From WVWW01 sp041568335 (GTDB lineage Bacteria > Acidobacteriota > Polarisedimenticolia > Polarisedimenticolales > Polarisedimenticolaceae): a DNA stretch of 8,816 nucleotides. A program made the position numbers and the translations under genes. The stretch is from assembly GCA_041568335.1 (NCBI GenBank), contig JBFFZZ010000120.1, positions 1 through 8,816 on the forward strand, given 5' to 3'. Below are positions 1-6,683 of the stretch, piece by piece. Under the pieces are notes generated by a model that saw nothing but the letters and a program-made list of their open reading frames with translations, had not been told where the DNA came from and did no database searches. Position 1 is the first letter of the stretch, and every line of letters starts with the position of its first letter.

Positions 1-49
1 CGAAAACGGCGACGAGCAGAACGAGCAGGAATACCTGGTCAAACGACAT
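1..49 (-). CDS. Partial N-terminus of a membrane protein, possibly SLC13-type permease
   Basis: Only the first 16 codons are present; the gene runs off the left edge. Reading the minus strand from the ATG at 49-47 gives MSFDQVFLLVLLVAVF, a short polar start followed by a hydrophobic helix. This closely resembles the opening of SLC13/DASS-type anion permeases, which commonly begin with an M-x-F-D-Q-hydrophobic pattern, but 16 residues cannot prove a family. It lies 46 bases after the stop codon of the kinase gene on the same strand, so the two are probably co-transcribed. No clear Shine-Dalgarno sequence precedes the ATG. The call rests on recall of the family's N-terminus; any other polytopic membrane protein is possible. 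Confidence 0.5.
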   Translation of the reverse strand, partial: MSFDQVFLLVLLVAVF

Positions 50-95
50 GGGTCGGTAGTCTAGCCGAACGGTGGCCGTCGATCAGGTGGCTCCA

Positions 96-2258
96 TCAGA
101 CGCGGTCGGCGAGCCGTTCCATCACTTTTTCGTAGCGCGGATGGTCGCGAAGCGGGTCCAGATCGGAATCGTTTTCGATCCAGCGCCGATGCCCGAAACC
201 GTGGACGAGGGCCTTGTCGAGGTAGTCGATCGCGTCGTCGAGCGCTCCGGCCTGGGCGAACGCGCAGGCCGCGTTGAACAAAACCGTCGGTTCCTCGGGC
301 TCCAGCTCGATCGCCTGGCGGGCGAGAGTCAACCCGCGATCGCGATCCCCCGCCTGAACCCAGCGACCCGACGCCAGGTAGAGCGCGCGTACATCGTCCG
401 GATTGAGCTGCAGGTGCCGCTCGACGATCTCGAGCCCCCGCTGTCCGGCACGCCGGCTCTTCTCTTCCCGGCCCAGAGCGGAGTAGACCTGCGGCAGCAG
501 CAACGCGGCCTGATAGTCCTCCGGCCGCACCTCGACCGCCCGCTCGAACAGTCTCGCCGCCTTTTCGAGGCGCCCGCGGGCAAGGCAATCGCGCGCGAAG
601 AAGTAATAGGCCTCGAACAGACGCGGGTTCAGGCGCAGCGCCGTCTCGAAGTGCTTCTCTGCGGCATCGGCGCAGTCCTCGCACCACGTGAGCGCCAGAC
701 CCAGGGATGCGTGCGCCTCGGCGAGTTCGGGGCTCAGCTCGACGGCGCGACGGCTGGCGGTCTCGGCGCCGCGAATGAACTCGTCTCGCTGCTCGTACCA
801 CAGGTAGAGAAAGGCGAAACAATCCGCGAGGCCGCAGTGGGCCAGGGCGTACTCGGGATCGATCTCGATCGCGCGCTCGAACATCTCGCGGCTGAACTCC
901 AGGTTGCGCCGGGTCAGCTTGTAGAAGAACCGTCGGCCCCGCAGGTAGTGCTCGTAAGCTTCCAGTTGCCGCGCCTTGGGTTTGCTGAGCGCCTTGCGCT
1001 CGGTCGGGGTGAGCGCGATCTTCAGCGCCCCGACGACGCGGCGGGCGATCTCGTCCTGGATCTCGAAAATGTCCTGCATCTCGCGGTCATACCGCTCCGA
1101 CCAGAGTTGGTAGCCATCCGAGGCGTTGACGAGCTGAACCGTGACCCGAACCCGGTTGCCCGACTTACGCACGCTACCTTCGAGCAGCGTCGTGACACCG
1201 AGCTGGAGTGCGATCTCCCGGCTGTCGATACCCTGCCGGCTGAAACGGAAGGTCGACCCGCGCGAGGCGACCCGCAACCCCTCGATGCTGGTCAGCGCGG
1301 TGAGGATCTCCTCGGCGATTCCCTCGCAGAAGTACTCCTGATCCTTCTCGGAGCTCAGGTCGGCGAAGGGCAAGACCGCGATCGAACGCACCGACTTTCC
1401 GCTGCGCGCCTCGTTGCGGATCTCCTCCAGCTGGTTCAGCACGTCCCGCGCGGTCTGGACGCGCTGGTCCGGATCCTTCGCGAGACAGCGATGGATCAAC
1501 CGCGCCAGCGGCTCCGGGACGTCGGAACAGCGCTCGTGCGCCAGCGGCGCGTCGTCGCGGAGGATGGCGGAAATCAGATCGGCGGGGCGGTCGGCGTTGA
1601 AAGGAACGCTTCCCAGGAGCATCTCGTGCAGAACGACGCCGACGGCGAAGATGTCCGCCCGTGCATCGATCGGCTCGCCACGAAGTTGTTCGGGGGACAT
1701 GTACTGCATCGTTCCCTGAATGCGCGTCTCCAGCGTGACCGTCGGCGAATCGTCGGGCAGCGTGACGTTCTCGGTGGTGGGCATCAGTCGGGCCAGACCG
1801 AAGTCCATGATCTTCATCTGGCCGTCTTCGTTGACGATCACGTTGGCCGGCTTGAGATCGCCATGCAGGATGCCGCGCTCGTGCGCCGCGATGACGGCGC
1901 GGAGCAGAAGTCCCGCCATGTTGTAAAACGTCCCCATCGACAAACCGCCCTCGGGGATGATCCGGTCGAGGGACTTGCCCTCGACCAGCTCCATCACGAG
2001 CAGCGCCGTATCGTCGACCTCCTCGACCGCGTGGATGGTGACGATATTGGGGTGGTTGAGCGCGGCGACGGCGCGGGCCTCGTGACGCAACCGGGCCATG
2101 CGTTCGCGACCGTCGGCGTGGTCGTCACGCAGGACCTTGAGGGCCACCGGGCGGTCGAGGCGAGAATCCACGGCCTTCCAGACCACGCCCATCCCGCCTT
2201 CGCCGACCTTCTCGATTAAGCGGTAATGGAGTAGCTCTTGCCCGGCCGCCAGCGCCAT
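96..2258 (-). CDS. Cytoplasmic Ser/Thr protein kinase fused to a TolB/FlgO-like domain and TPR repeats
   Basis: 720 residues. Residues 12-275 are a Hanks-type kinase: glycine loop GEGGMG (19-24), ATP-binding Lys41 in VALKVL, Glu60 in HEAR, catalytic loop HGDLKPAN (132-139), DFG (152-154) and a Ser-Pro-Glu version of APE (188-190). The catalytic loop has Gly133 where most such kinases have Arg (HRD), so it is a non-RD kinase; Asp134, Lys136 and Asn139 are intact, so it should be active. Residues 290-415 (SIAVLPFADLS start, YFCEGIAEEI, LEGSVRKSG, W-S-E-R-Y-D) match the TolB-like/FlgO-like domain (COG5616 type) often fused to kinases and cyclases. Residues 430-710 are TPR repeats. There is no transmembrane segment between kinase and C-terminal part, unlike PknB, so it should be cytoplasmic, with the TPRs probably recruiting partners. 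The ATG at 2258 has GGGAG six bases upstream. It is divergent from the LytS gene and precedes the permease-like start. Family call is secure; substrates are unknown. Confidence 0.95.
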   Translation of the reverse strand: MALAAGQELLHYRLIEKVGEGGMGVVWKAVDSRLDRPVALKVLRDDHADGRERMARLRHEARAVAALNHPNIVTIHAVEEVDDTALLVMELVEGKSLDRIIPEGGLSMGTFYNMAGLLLRAVIAAHERGILHGDLKPANVIVNEDGQMKIMDFGLARLMPTTENVTLPDDSPTVTLETRIQGTMQYMSPEQLRGEPIDARADIFAVGVVLHEMLLGSVPFNADRPADLISAILRDDAPLAHERCSDVPEPLARLIHRCLAKDPDQRVQTARDVLNQLEEIRNEARSGKSVRSIAVLPFADLSSEKDQEYFCEGIAEEILTALTSIEGLRVASRGSTFRFSRQGIDSREIALQLGVTTLLEGSVRKSGNRVRVTVQLVNASDGYQLWSERYDREMQDIFEIQDEIARRVVGALKIALTPTERKALSKPKARQLEAYEHYLRGRRFFYKLTRRNLEFSREMFERAIEIDPEYALAHCGLADCFAFLYLWYEQRDEFIRGAETASRRAVELSPELAEAHASLGLALTWCEDCADAAEKHFETALRLNPRLFEAYYFFARDCLARGRLEKAARLFERAVEVRPEDYQAALLLPQVYSALGREEKSRRAGQRGLEIVERHLQLNPDDVRALYLASGRWVQAGDRDRGLTLARQAIELEPEEPTVLFNAACAFAQAGALDDAIDYLDKALVHGFGHRRWIENDSDLDPLRDHPRYEKVMERLADRV

Positions 2259-2281
2259 GAACGTCTCCCGCGGATGACCCT

Positions 2282-2287
2282 AGTTTA
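2282..2287 (-). promoter_or_regulatory. Possible -10 element of the kinase gene
   Basis: On the minus strand, TAAACT lies 23 bases before the kinase ATG, which would start transcription near 2275 and leave a leader of about 17 bases containing the GGGAG ribosome site. I see no convincing -35 hexamer at 16-18 bp, so this is a weak, position-based call. Confidence 0.25.
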
Positions 2288-2398
2288 GCGCGCCCACGCC
2301 AAGTGCCTCACCTGCGACCGTCCGGACCGAGGCCCGACTCCGGCGCGTTGGCGAGAACGCTCGATGAGGCCTGGAAGCGAGTCGCCGGAGGATAGTCC

Positions 2399-2431
2399 GG
2401 GACGAGCGGGATTTTTCACGGGACGAGCGGG
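2399..2431 (+). promoter_or_regulatory. Putative LytTR-type operator: two identical 12-bp direct repeats, 21 bp apart
   Basis: GGGACGAGCGGG occurs at 2399-2410 and again, identically, at 2420-2431, with start-to-start distance 21 bp (two helical turns) and a 9-bp AT-rich gap. LytTR-domain regulators such as AgrA, AlgR and ComE bind pairs of short direct repeats with about this spacing. On the complementary strand the core is CCGCTCGTC, one base from the AlgR box CCGTTCGTC as I remember it. The site ends 43 bases before the start codon of the LytS-type kinase and 31 bases before a candidate -10, a position suited to activation. A variant of the same pair with the same spacing occurs at 6647-6679. 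The repeats and spacing are seen directly; assignment to the regulator at 3515-4285 is inference. Confidence 0.7.
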
Positions 2432-2441
2432 CGTCTTTCTG

Positions 2442-2468
2442 TTGCCAACCGTCGCATCGGCGTAATCT
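2442..2468 (+). promoter_or_regulatory. Candidate promoter of the LytS/LytTR operon, possibly leaderless
   Basis: TTGCCA (2442-2447) and TAATCT (2463-2468) form a weak sigma-70-like pair with a short 15-bp spacer. Seven bases after the -10 is the A of the ATG at 2475, and no Shine-Dalgarno sequence precedes that ATG, so the transcript could be leaderless. A poor core promoter next to a direct-repeat operator fits activator dependence. The hexamers are degenerate and could be chance. Confidence 0.3.
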
Positions 2469-2474
2469 AAGCCA

Positions 2475-3518
2475 ATGCACACCGCCGTTCGCTGGACGCT
2501 GATCAGCGCCGGCTGGTTGGTCTGGGGATTGTTCAACGCCTCGCGCTTGCGCATCCAGATCCCCGACTCGAACTGGCCGATGGTGCTCGACTACGCGATG
2601 CCCGACGCGATCGTCTGGGCCATCCTGACCCCGCTGGTCGTGTTCCTGGCGCGGCGCTTCCCGGTGCACCCCGACAATCTCGCCAGTCGCTTACCGCTCC
2701 ATCTCGCGTTCGCGTTTCTGCTCGCGGTGCTCCACACGACTCTCGACGCCTCCCAAAACTTCATCTTCGGAACAAGCCTGTCGTTCGAGGCGCTGTTCTC
2801 CAAGATCTTCCGCCACACGGTTCACCTCAACGTGCTCGTCTACGTCGTGATCGTCACCCTGTACCAGTACCTGCGGCATTACTGGAAGACAAGGGAGGAG
2901 GAACGCAACAACGCCCGTTTGAGAGAGCAGTTGTCCGCGGCCCGTCTGGCTTCGCTGGAGGCGCAGCTACGACCGCACTTCCTCTTCAACACGTTGCACA
3001 CGATCTCGGGGCTGATGGAAACCGACCCGCGTGCCGGGCGGCAGGTGGTTTGTCGGCTCTCCGAGTTGTTGCGGGCGAGCCTGCAGAGCGGCGAGCAGCA
3101 CGAGGTGTCCGTCGAAAGGGAGCTGGACCACGTCCGTGCCTACCTCGAGATCGAACGGATCCGGTTCGCCGGCCGGCTCGAAACGAACGTACGCAGTGAC
3201 GCCGAGACGCTGGGTTGCGCGGTGCCGAGCTTCATCCTCCAGCCGATCGTCGAGAACGCTATCCGGCACGGCGTGTCGGACAGCAGCGAGCCGGCGAGCG
3301 TGGACGTCTCGGCGACCTGTCGTAACGGTCACGTGGAGCTCTGCGTGCGTGACAGCGGGCCCGGCCCGCGGGGCGACACCGGCTCCGGGATCGGCCTATC
3401 GAACACGCGGGCCCGGTTGCGCGAGCTCTACGGCGACGAAGGGCGCATCGAGCTGGGCTGCGGAGATCGAGGTGGCGCCGTGGTCACCATCACGCTCCCG
3501 CGGCGAGAGGCGACATGA
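2475..3518 (+). CDS. LytS/YehU-type sensor histidine kinase
   Basis: 347 residues. Four hydrophobic segments (about 5-22, 43-60, 72-95 and 115-133) form a membrane input module with almost no extracytoplasmic domain. A short helical linker (135-160) leads to the His_kinase domain (PF06580 type) with phosphoacceptor His168 in LRPHFLFNTL. The C-terminal HATPase domain (250-342) has the N-box ENAIRHG (Asn261), G1 box DSGPG (293-297) and G2 box GSGIGLSN (303-310). It should autophosphorylate His168 and pass the phosphate to Asp56 of the LytTR regulator, whose ATG overlaps its stop by four bases (ATGA, 3515-3518). The signal sensed cannot be read from sequence; a membrane or lipid-phase cue is plausible because no periplasmic sensor domain is present. 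The ATG at 2475 lacks a ribosome site, but it is placed correctly before the first membrane helix. Repeats at 2399-2431 suggest autoregulation. Confidence 0.95.
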   Translation: MHTAVRWTLISAGWLVWGLFNASRLRIQIPDSNWPMVLDYAMPDAIVWAILTPLVVFLARRFPVHPDNLASRLPLHLAFAFLLAVLHTTLDASQNFIFGTSLSFEALFSKIFRHTVHLNVLVYVVIVTLYQYLRHYWKTREEERNNARLREQLSAARLASLEAQLRPHFLFNTLHTISGLMETDPRAGRQVVCRLSELLRASLQSGEQHEVSVERELDHVRAYLEIERIRFAGRLETNVRSDAETLGCAVPSFILQPIVENAIRHGVSDSSEPASVDVSATCRNGHVELCVRDSGPGPRGDTGSGIGLSNTRARLRELYGDEGRIELGCGDRGGAVVTITLPRREAT

Positions 3519-4285
3519 AAACGATCCGTGTGTTGATCGCCGACGACGAGGCGGTTGCGCGCGACTTGCTTCGGTCGATGCTCCGCGAGCATCCCGGCGT
3601 CGAGATCGTCGCCGAGTGCGCCGACGGGTGCGCCGCGCTGCAGGCGATCCGCCGAAAGCGGCCCGATGTCGCCCTGCTCGACATCCGGATGCCCGAGCTC
3701 AACGGTCTCGAGGTCGCGGGGAGCCTGGAGCCGGCGGAGGCTCCGGAGATCGTCTTCGTAACCGCCTACGACAAGTTCGCGGTCGACGCGTTCGATCTTC
3801 ATGCCTTGGACTACCTGCTCAAGCCGTTCGACGAACGGCGATTGAGTCGAGCGCTCGATCGTGTTCGCGAGAGATTGTCGGAGAAGCGGTCGGCGGACGC
3901 TTCGCAGCGCCTGGATGCGTTCCTTTCGCGGTTGGACGACATCGGCCGGCCACTCGAGCGCGTGGCCGTCAAGCGAGGGACGGAGACCGTCGTCGTGCGG
4001 TTTCGCGATGTGGATTGGATCGAGTCCGAGGCGAACTATGTACGGCTTCACGGTGGAGCCGATTCATTTCTCTTACGCTCGACTCTTTCCGGGCTCGAAG
4101 CGCGGCTGGACAGACGCCGTTTTGTTCGCATTCACCGTGGAGTGATCGTCAACGTCGATCGCATCGACCGAATGTTTCCGCAAGGGCACGGCGACTATCG
4201 TGTCCGATTGCAGGACGGGACCGAACTGAGGCTCAGCCGCCGCTTCAAGGACCGGTTGGATCGGCAACTCGGGTCTGCTCGCTAG
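3515..4285 (+). CDS. LytTR-family DNA-binding response regulator
   Basis: 256 residues. Receiver domain 3-122: acidic pocket Asp10/Asp11, phosphoacceptor Asp56 in LLDIRMP, Thr83 in FVTAYDKFAV and Lys103 in LLKPFD are all present. A linker of about 25 residues leads to a LytTR domain (148-252) with the family landmarks DVDWIESEANYV and FVRIHRGVIVNVDRI. LytTR proteins insert loops into successive major grooves at paired direct repeats, usually as transcription activators. It is the cognate partner of the kinase immediately upstream (four-base ATGA overlap, translational coupling). Candidate binding sites with the expected two-turn spacing are at 2399-2431 (own operon) and 6647-6679 (before the propeller/pseudo-esterase gene). 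Its last 41 bases overlap the 3' end of the convergent gene, with no terminator between them. Family is certain; the target set is inferred. Confidence 0.96.
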   Translation: MKTIRVLIADDEAVARDLLRSMLREHPGVEIVAECADGCAALQAIRRKRPDVALLDIRMPELNGLEVAGSLEPAEAPEIVFVTAYDKFAVDAFDLHALDYLLKPFDERRLSRALDRVRERLSEKRSADASQRLDAFLSRLDDIGRPLERVAVKRGTETVVVRFRDVDWIESEANYVRLHGGADSFLLRSTLSGLEARLDRRRFVRIHRGVIVNVDRIDRMFPQGHGDYRVRLQDGTELRLSRRFKDRLDRQLGSAR

Positions 4286-6593
4286 CCCGCGGGAGCAACG
4301 TTTCGAGAACGCGGTCCAACCGGGCCGCCCAGCTGCCCCATCCGGGACCGGCGGCGATCTCGCCGCCCACGACATGAACTCCTCTCCCGGCCACCAGCTC
4401 GTGGATGGCACGTGCGCCGGCTCGTTCGTCGACGTGCTCGTCCAGGATGCGCGGCTCGTAACGGCTCCATTCCATGAAGCCAACAGTCGGGTTCGAGGGC
4501 GCGGCGGCGACCAGCTTGATGTCCTCGGGGTCGAGGTACGGCGACTGCACGGAAAACCGCTGGAAGATCTCGGGTGCGGTAAACGCCAGAATGAGAGCGG
4601 CCGCCGCATCATCGGCGGCACCCAGCACGGCTCGCGTGCCATTGGTTCTGTAACGCTCCTCGATGACGGGCAGGATATCCCGCTGGACCATCCTGGCGTA
4701 GTCATCGCCTCCCATCCGATCGCGTGAGCCCGAGTGATACGGCACGAAAACGGCGATCGCCTCGGCGCAGCGACGGCCCATGAGGCGATCCAACGCCGTG
4801 CGGGCGTTCCCGTGCTCGAGCCAACCGTGGCCTCCGAGAACGTAAAGGGTCGGGTACGCTCCGCCTTCGTCGTATCTTATCGGAAGGTAAACCTGCAGCT
4901 CGCGACGGGTGCTGGCCTCATTGCTTTCAAACGGTACTTGCTCGATACGCCCCGCGGCGCTCTCCCCCGGCTTCAGGTGGATCGGATCCTCCCACCCGGG
5001 CAGTTCCAGGACCGACTCGACTTCAGGATCGGGATACCCCAGCGAGCGCGGATTGCCGCCGATCTCCACGACGGGTGAGGCGTGGTGGGAGTTAAGCGGA
5101 TCGGGGAGCGCATGTTCGAGATCCACGAGAAACGAGTACTGCCAGCGCGAGCCCTCGGTGTAGGGGTAACTTCGGTAGAACAGGTCGGTTCCCGGTACTC
5201 GCCGCATTGCTTCGGGCACGTTGCGATCCTCGGTCATGTCACCGATCACCGCGACATCCTCTGCCACCCCACGGAAGACAAACACCACTTGATCTCCATC
5301 GATGAACGGCACAGATTTCTTTTCTTTCCACCACGCGTCGATCACTTGGCCGGGACGTTCCGAGCGACGCGATCGGTCGATAAGAGCGGCGAACTCCCCT
5401 TTGGGGGTGTCCACCGACATCCCACCGGCGCTCTTTCCCCGCGATGCCGTGTGGATCGCGACGGCGGCGATGCTCGACGTGTTGCGGACGTAGACCCGGC
5501 CGGCGGCGAACGTCGGAGAGGTAAACCCGCCACGCTCGGCGGCCCGGACACGGGCTTTCTCGTCGTAACCGTCGCGTGTCGCGGTTGCGATGACGACGTC
5601 GCCGTTGGTGGCGAACAGCACCAGATGGTCGCCGACCAGGATCATCCCCCGGGCCCCGGGTTCACGCGATTTCCACAGCCGCTCGCCGGTGGCGGTGTCG
5701 ACGGCAACCAGAAAGATGCCGGACAGGCCGAAGATTGCTCCGTCATGCTCGCCCGGAATGGCGTACGAGTCCTTCAACTCGGTGGAGTGCCAAACCTCGG
5801 TCAGCGGCGGCTCACGATCAGGATCGACCGAGTAGAGAGAAGCCCGATCCTGGTAGAGGAGGAGCAACCGGTCCCGTCCGATCGGCGCGGCGAGCGGATA
5901 GGCCAGGTCTCGCGCCCCGGGGCGGTGCGTGAACTCGAACGCCACCTTCCCCGTTTTCGGATCAAACGAGCGTAACGCGGCGGTGTCGATGGAGAGCGGT
6001 CCAGGAAGAGCGTCGACGCGAACCGGGTTTTGATAGTCGACCCACCCTCCGCGTAGAGTCCAGAGTGGCTCGCCCGTTTCGGGATCGAATGCCATCCCGG
6101 AGCGCCCGTCGCGGGTCCCGAACGGTACGAACAGGGCGTCGCCGGTCATGATCGGAGAGGCGCCGAACCCGTACCAGGGCACGCGCGCGCCGTGCGCCTC
6201 CACGAGGCCGACGGACCACAGCTCGGTGCCCGTCGCCAGATCGAGCGCGACGAGAAGCGCATCGGGCCCCGTCACGAAGATCCGATCGGCGGAGATCAAC
6301 GGTGTGGACGATGGCCCGTTCTCGGAGCCGTGCCGTCCCGGATAGGTCGGCCCCAGCGAATGGGTCCAACGTTCCCGTCCGCTGGCCGCGTCGAAGACAC
6401 CGACCCGGTCGTTCACACCGTCCGAGTAGAGTGTGGCGACGATACCGTCGGACACGCTGATCCCGGAATAGCCCGATCCCAACTCACGCTCCCAGACGAG
6501 TCGTAGGTCGAACGGTCCCTCCCAGGGGGATTCCGCCGCGACCGGCGTCAGGGCGAGCACGAAGAGGATGCAAAGCGGGGCAGATCGACGCAT
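4245..6593 (-). CDS. Secreted PQQ-type beta-propeller / E-set / degenerate esterase fusion protein
   Basis: 782 residues from the ATG at 6593, chosen over the in-frame ATG at 6608 because AGGAGG lies five bases upstream and a clean signal peptide then begins at residue 1 (MRRS, hydrophobic 7-18, cleavage after VAA at 20). Residues 30-385 are a PQQ_2-like beta-propeller: D-x-x-(S/T)-G-x-x-x-W-type blade motifs at about 68-76, 118-126, 170-178 and 299-307, plus DPKTGK near 211. Residues 425-510 resemble the E-set/CBM48-like domain preceding Fes-type esterases (VFVFRGVAEDVAVIGDM, ending LPDPLNSH). Residues 560-768 match the esterase family PF00756 (LQVYLPIRYDEGG, YPTLYVLGGHGWLE, DILPVIEERYRT). 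The nucleophile elbow reads GAADD (658-662) instead of G-x-S-x-G, and the usual G-H-D-W near the end is GPGW (749-752), so both Ser and His appear lost. It is likely a non-catalytic binding or sensing protein outside the inner membrane. A direct-repeat operator precedes it. Ligand unknown. Confidence 0.85.
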   Translation of the reverse strand: MRRSAPLCILFVLALTPVAAESPWEGPFDLRLVWERELGSGYSGISVSDGIVATLYSDGVNDRVGVFDAASGRERWTHSLGPTYPGRHGSENGPSSTPLISADRIFVTGPDALLVALDLATGTELWSVGLVEAHGARVPWYGFGASPIMTGDALFVPFGTRDGRSGMAFDPETGEPLWTLRGGWVDYQNPVRVDALPGPLSIDTAALRSFDPKTGKVAFEFTHRPGARDLAYPLAAPIGRDRLLLLYQDRASLYSVDPDREPPLTEVWHSTELKDSYAIPGEHDGAIFGLSGIFLVAVDTATGERLWKSREPGARGMILVGDHLVLFATNGDVVIATATRDGYDEKARVRAAERGGFTSPTFAAGRVYVRNTSSIAAVAIHTASRGKSAGGMSVDTPKGEFAALIDRSRRSERPGQVIDAWWKEKKSVPFIDGDQVVFVFRGVAEDVAVIGDMTEDRNVPEAMRRVPGTDLFYRSYPYTEGSRWQYSFLVDLEHALPDPLNSHHASPVVEIGGNPRSLGYPDPEVESVLELPGWEDPIHLKPGESAAGRIEQVPFESNEASTRRELQVYLPIRYDEGGAYPTLYVLGGHGWLEHGNARTALDRLMGRRCAEAIAVFVPYHSGSRDRMGGDDYARMVQRDILPVIEERYRTNGTRAVLGAADDAAAALILAFTAPEIFQRFSVQSPYLDPEDIKLVAAAPSNPTVGFMEWSRYEPRILDEHVDERAGARAIHELVAGRGVHVVGGEIAAGPGWGSWAARLDRVLETLLPRASEQTRVADPTGP

Positions 6594-6598
6594 GGGAA

Positions 6599-6604
6599 CC
6601 TCCT
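6599..6604 (-). promoter_or_regulatory. Ribosome binding site that fixes the start of the propeller/pseudo-esterase gene
   Basis: The minus strand reads AGGAGG, five bases before the ATG at 6593. The upstream in-frame ATG at 6608 would place this purine run inside the coding region and put MQEVP ahead of the signal peptide, so 6593 is the better start. Confidence 0.85.
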
Positions 6605-6611
6605 GCATCGG

Positions 6612-6617
6612 ATGCTA
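6612..6617 (-). promoter_or_regulatory. Possible -10 element of the propeller/pseudo-esterase gene
   Basis: TAGCAT on the minus strand sits 29 bp from the edge of the direct-repeat operator at 6647-6679, nearly the same distance as between the first operator and its candidate -10 (31 bp). It would give a very short leader that still holds the AGGAGG. There is no recognisable -35, as expected for an activated promoter, but the element is weak. Confidence 0.25.
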
Positions 6618-6637
6618 GGCCCTTGCGACGGATCCGA

Positions 6638-6658
6638 GCCGCTTTTGGGACAAGCGGC
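6638..6658. repeat. Perfect 7-bp inverted repeat overlapping the second operator
   Basis: GCCGCTT (6638-6644) and AAGCGGC (6652-6658) are perfect inverted repeats with a 7-base loop. No T-run follows on either strand, so it is not a standard intrinsic terminator. One arm lies within the left direct-repeat unit of the operator, which contains an A where the other three units have G; that substitution is what completes the palindrome. Confidence 0.55.
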
Positions 6659-6679
6659 CTCCGGTTCGTGACGAGCGGG
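6647..6679 (+). promoter_or_regulatory. Second putative LytTR-type operator, 21-bp-spaced direct repeats
   Basis: GGGACAAGCGGC (6647-6658) and GTGACGAGCGGG (6668-6679) are 21 bp apart, start to start, like the identical pair at 2399-2431. Together the four units read GKGACRAGCGGS. The site lies in the 90-bp gap between the cytochrome c gene and the propeller/pseudo-esterase gene, ending 53 bases before the latter's ATG. Relative to that gene the repeats run in the opposite orientation to those before the LytS gene, which is a caveat if orientation matters. Two independent intergenic occurrences with the same spacing make chance unlikely; binding by the LytTR regulator is inferred. Confidence 0.62.
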
Positions 6680-6683
6680 ACCT

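Noticed and set aside
72..2219. A 715-codon open frame on the plus strand opposite the kinase gene
   Set aside because: It mirrors the kinase gene in a GC-rich codon pattern, shows no domain motif, and the opposite strand encodes an unmistakable kinase-TPR protein.
2385..2400. Short inverted repeat CCGGA/TCCGG next to the first operator
   Set aside because: Only 5-bp arms in GC-rich DNA, easily expected by chance.
3031..4377. A 448-codon plus-strand frame crossing the sensor kinase and regulator genes
   Set aside because: It is Arg/Ser/Pro/Ala-rich without any motif, and it runs out of frame through two clearly identified genes.
5082..5975. A 297-codon plus-strand frame opposite the propeller domain
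   Set aside because: No recognisable motif; it is an antisense shadow of a gene with a signal peptide, ribosome site and domain matches.
4245..6593. A genuine quinoprotein alcohol dehydrogenase
   Set aside because: The blade pattern is of the short PQQ_2/BamB type and the rest of the protein is an esterase-like domain; I cannot see dehydrogenase cofactor ligands.
6638..6658. Intrinsic terminator after the cytochrome c gene
   Set aside because: The stem is good but no T-run follows on either strand; it is listed only as an inverted repeat.
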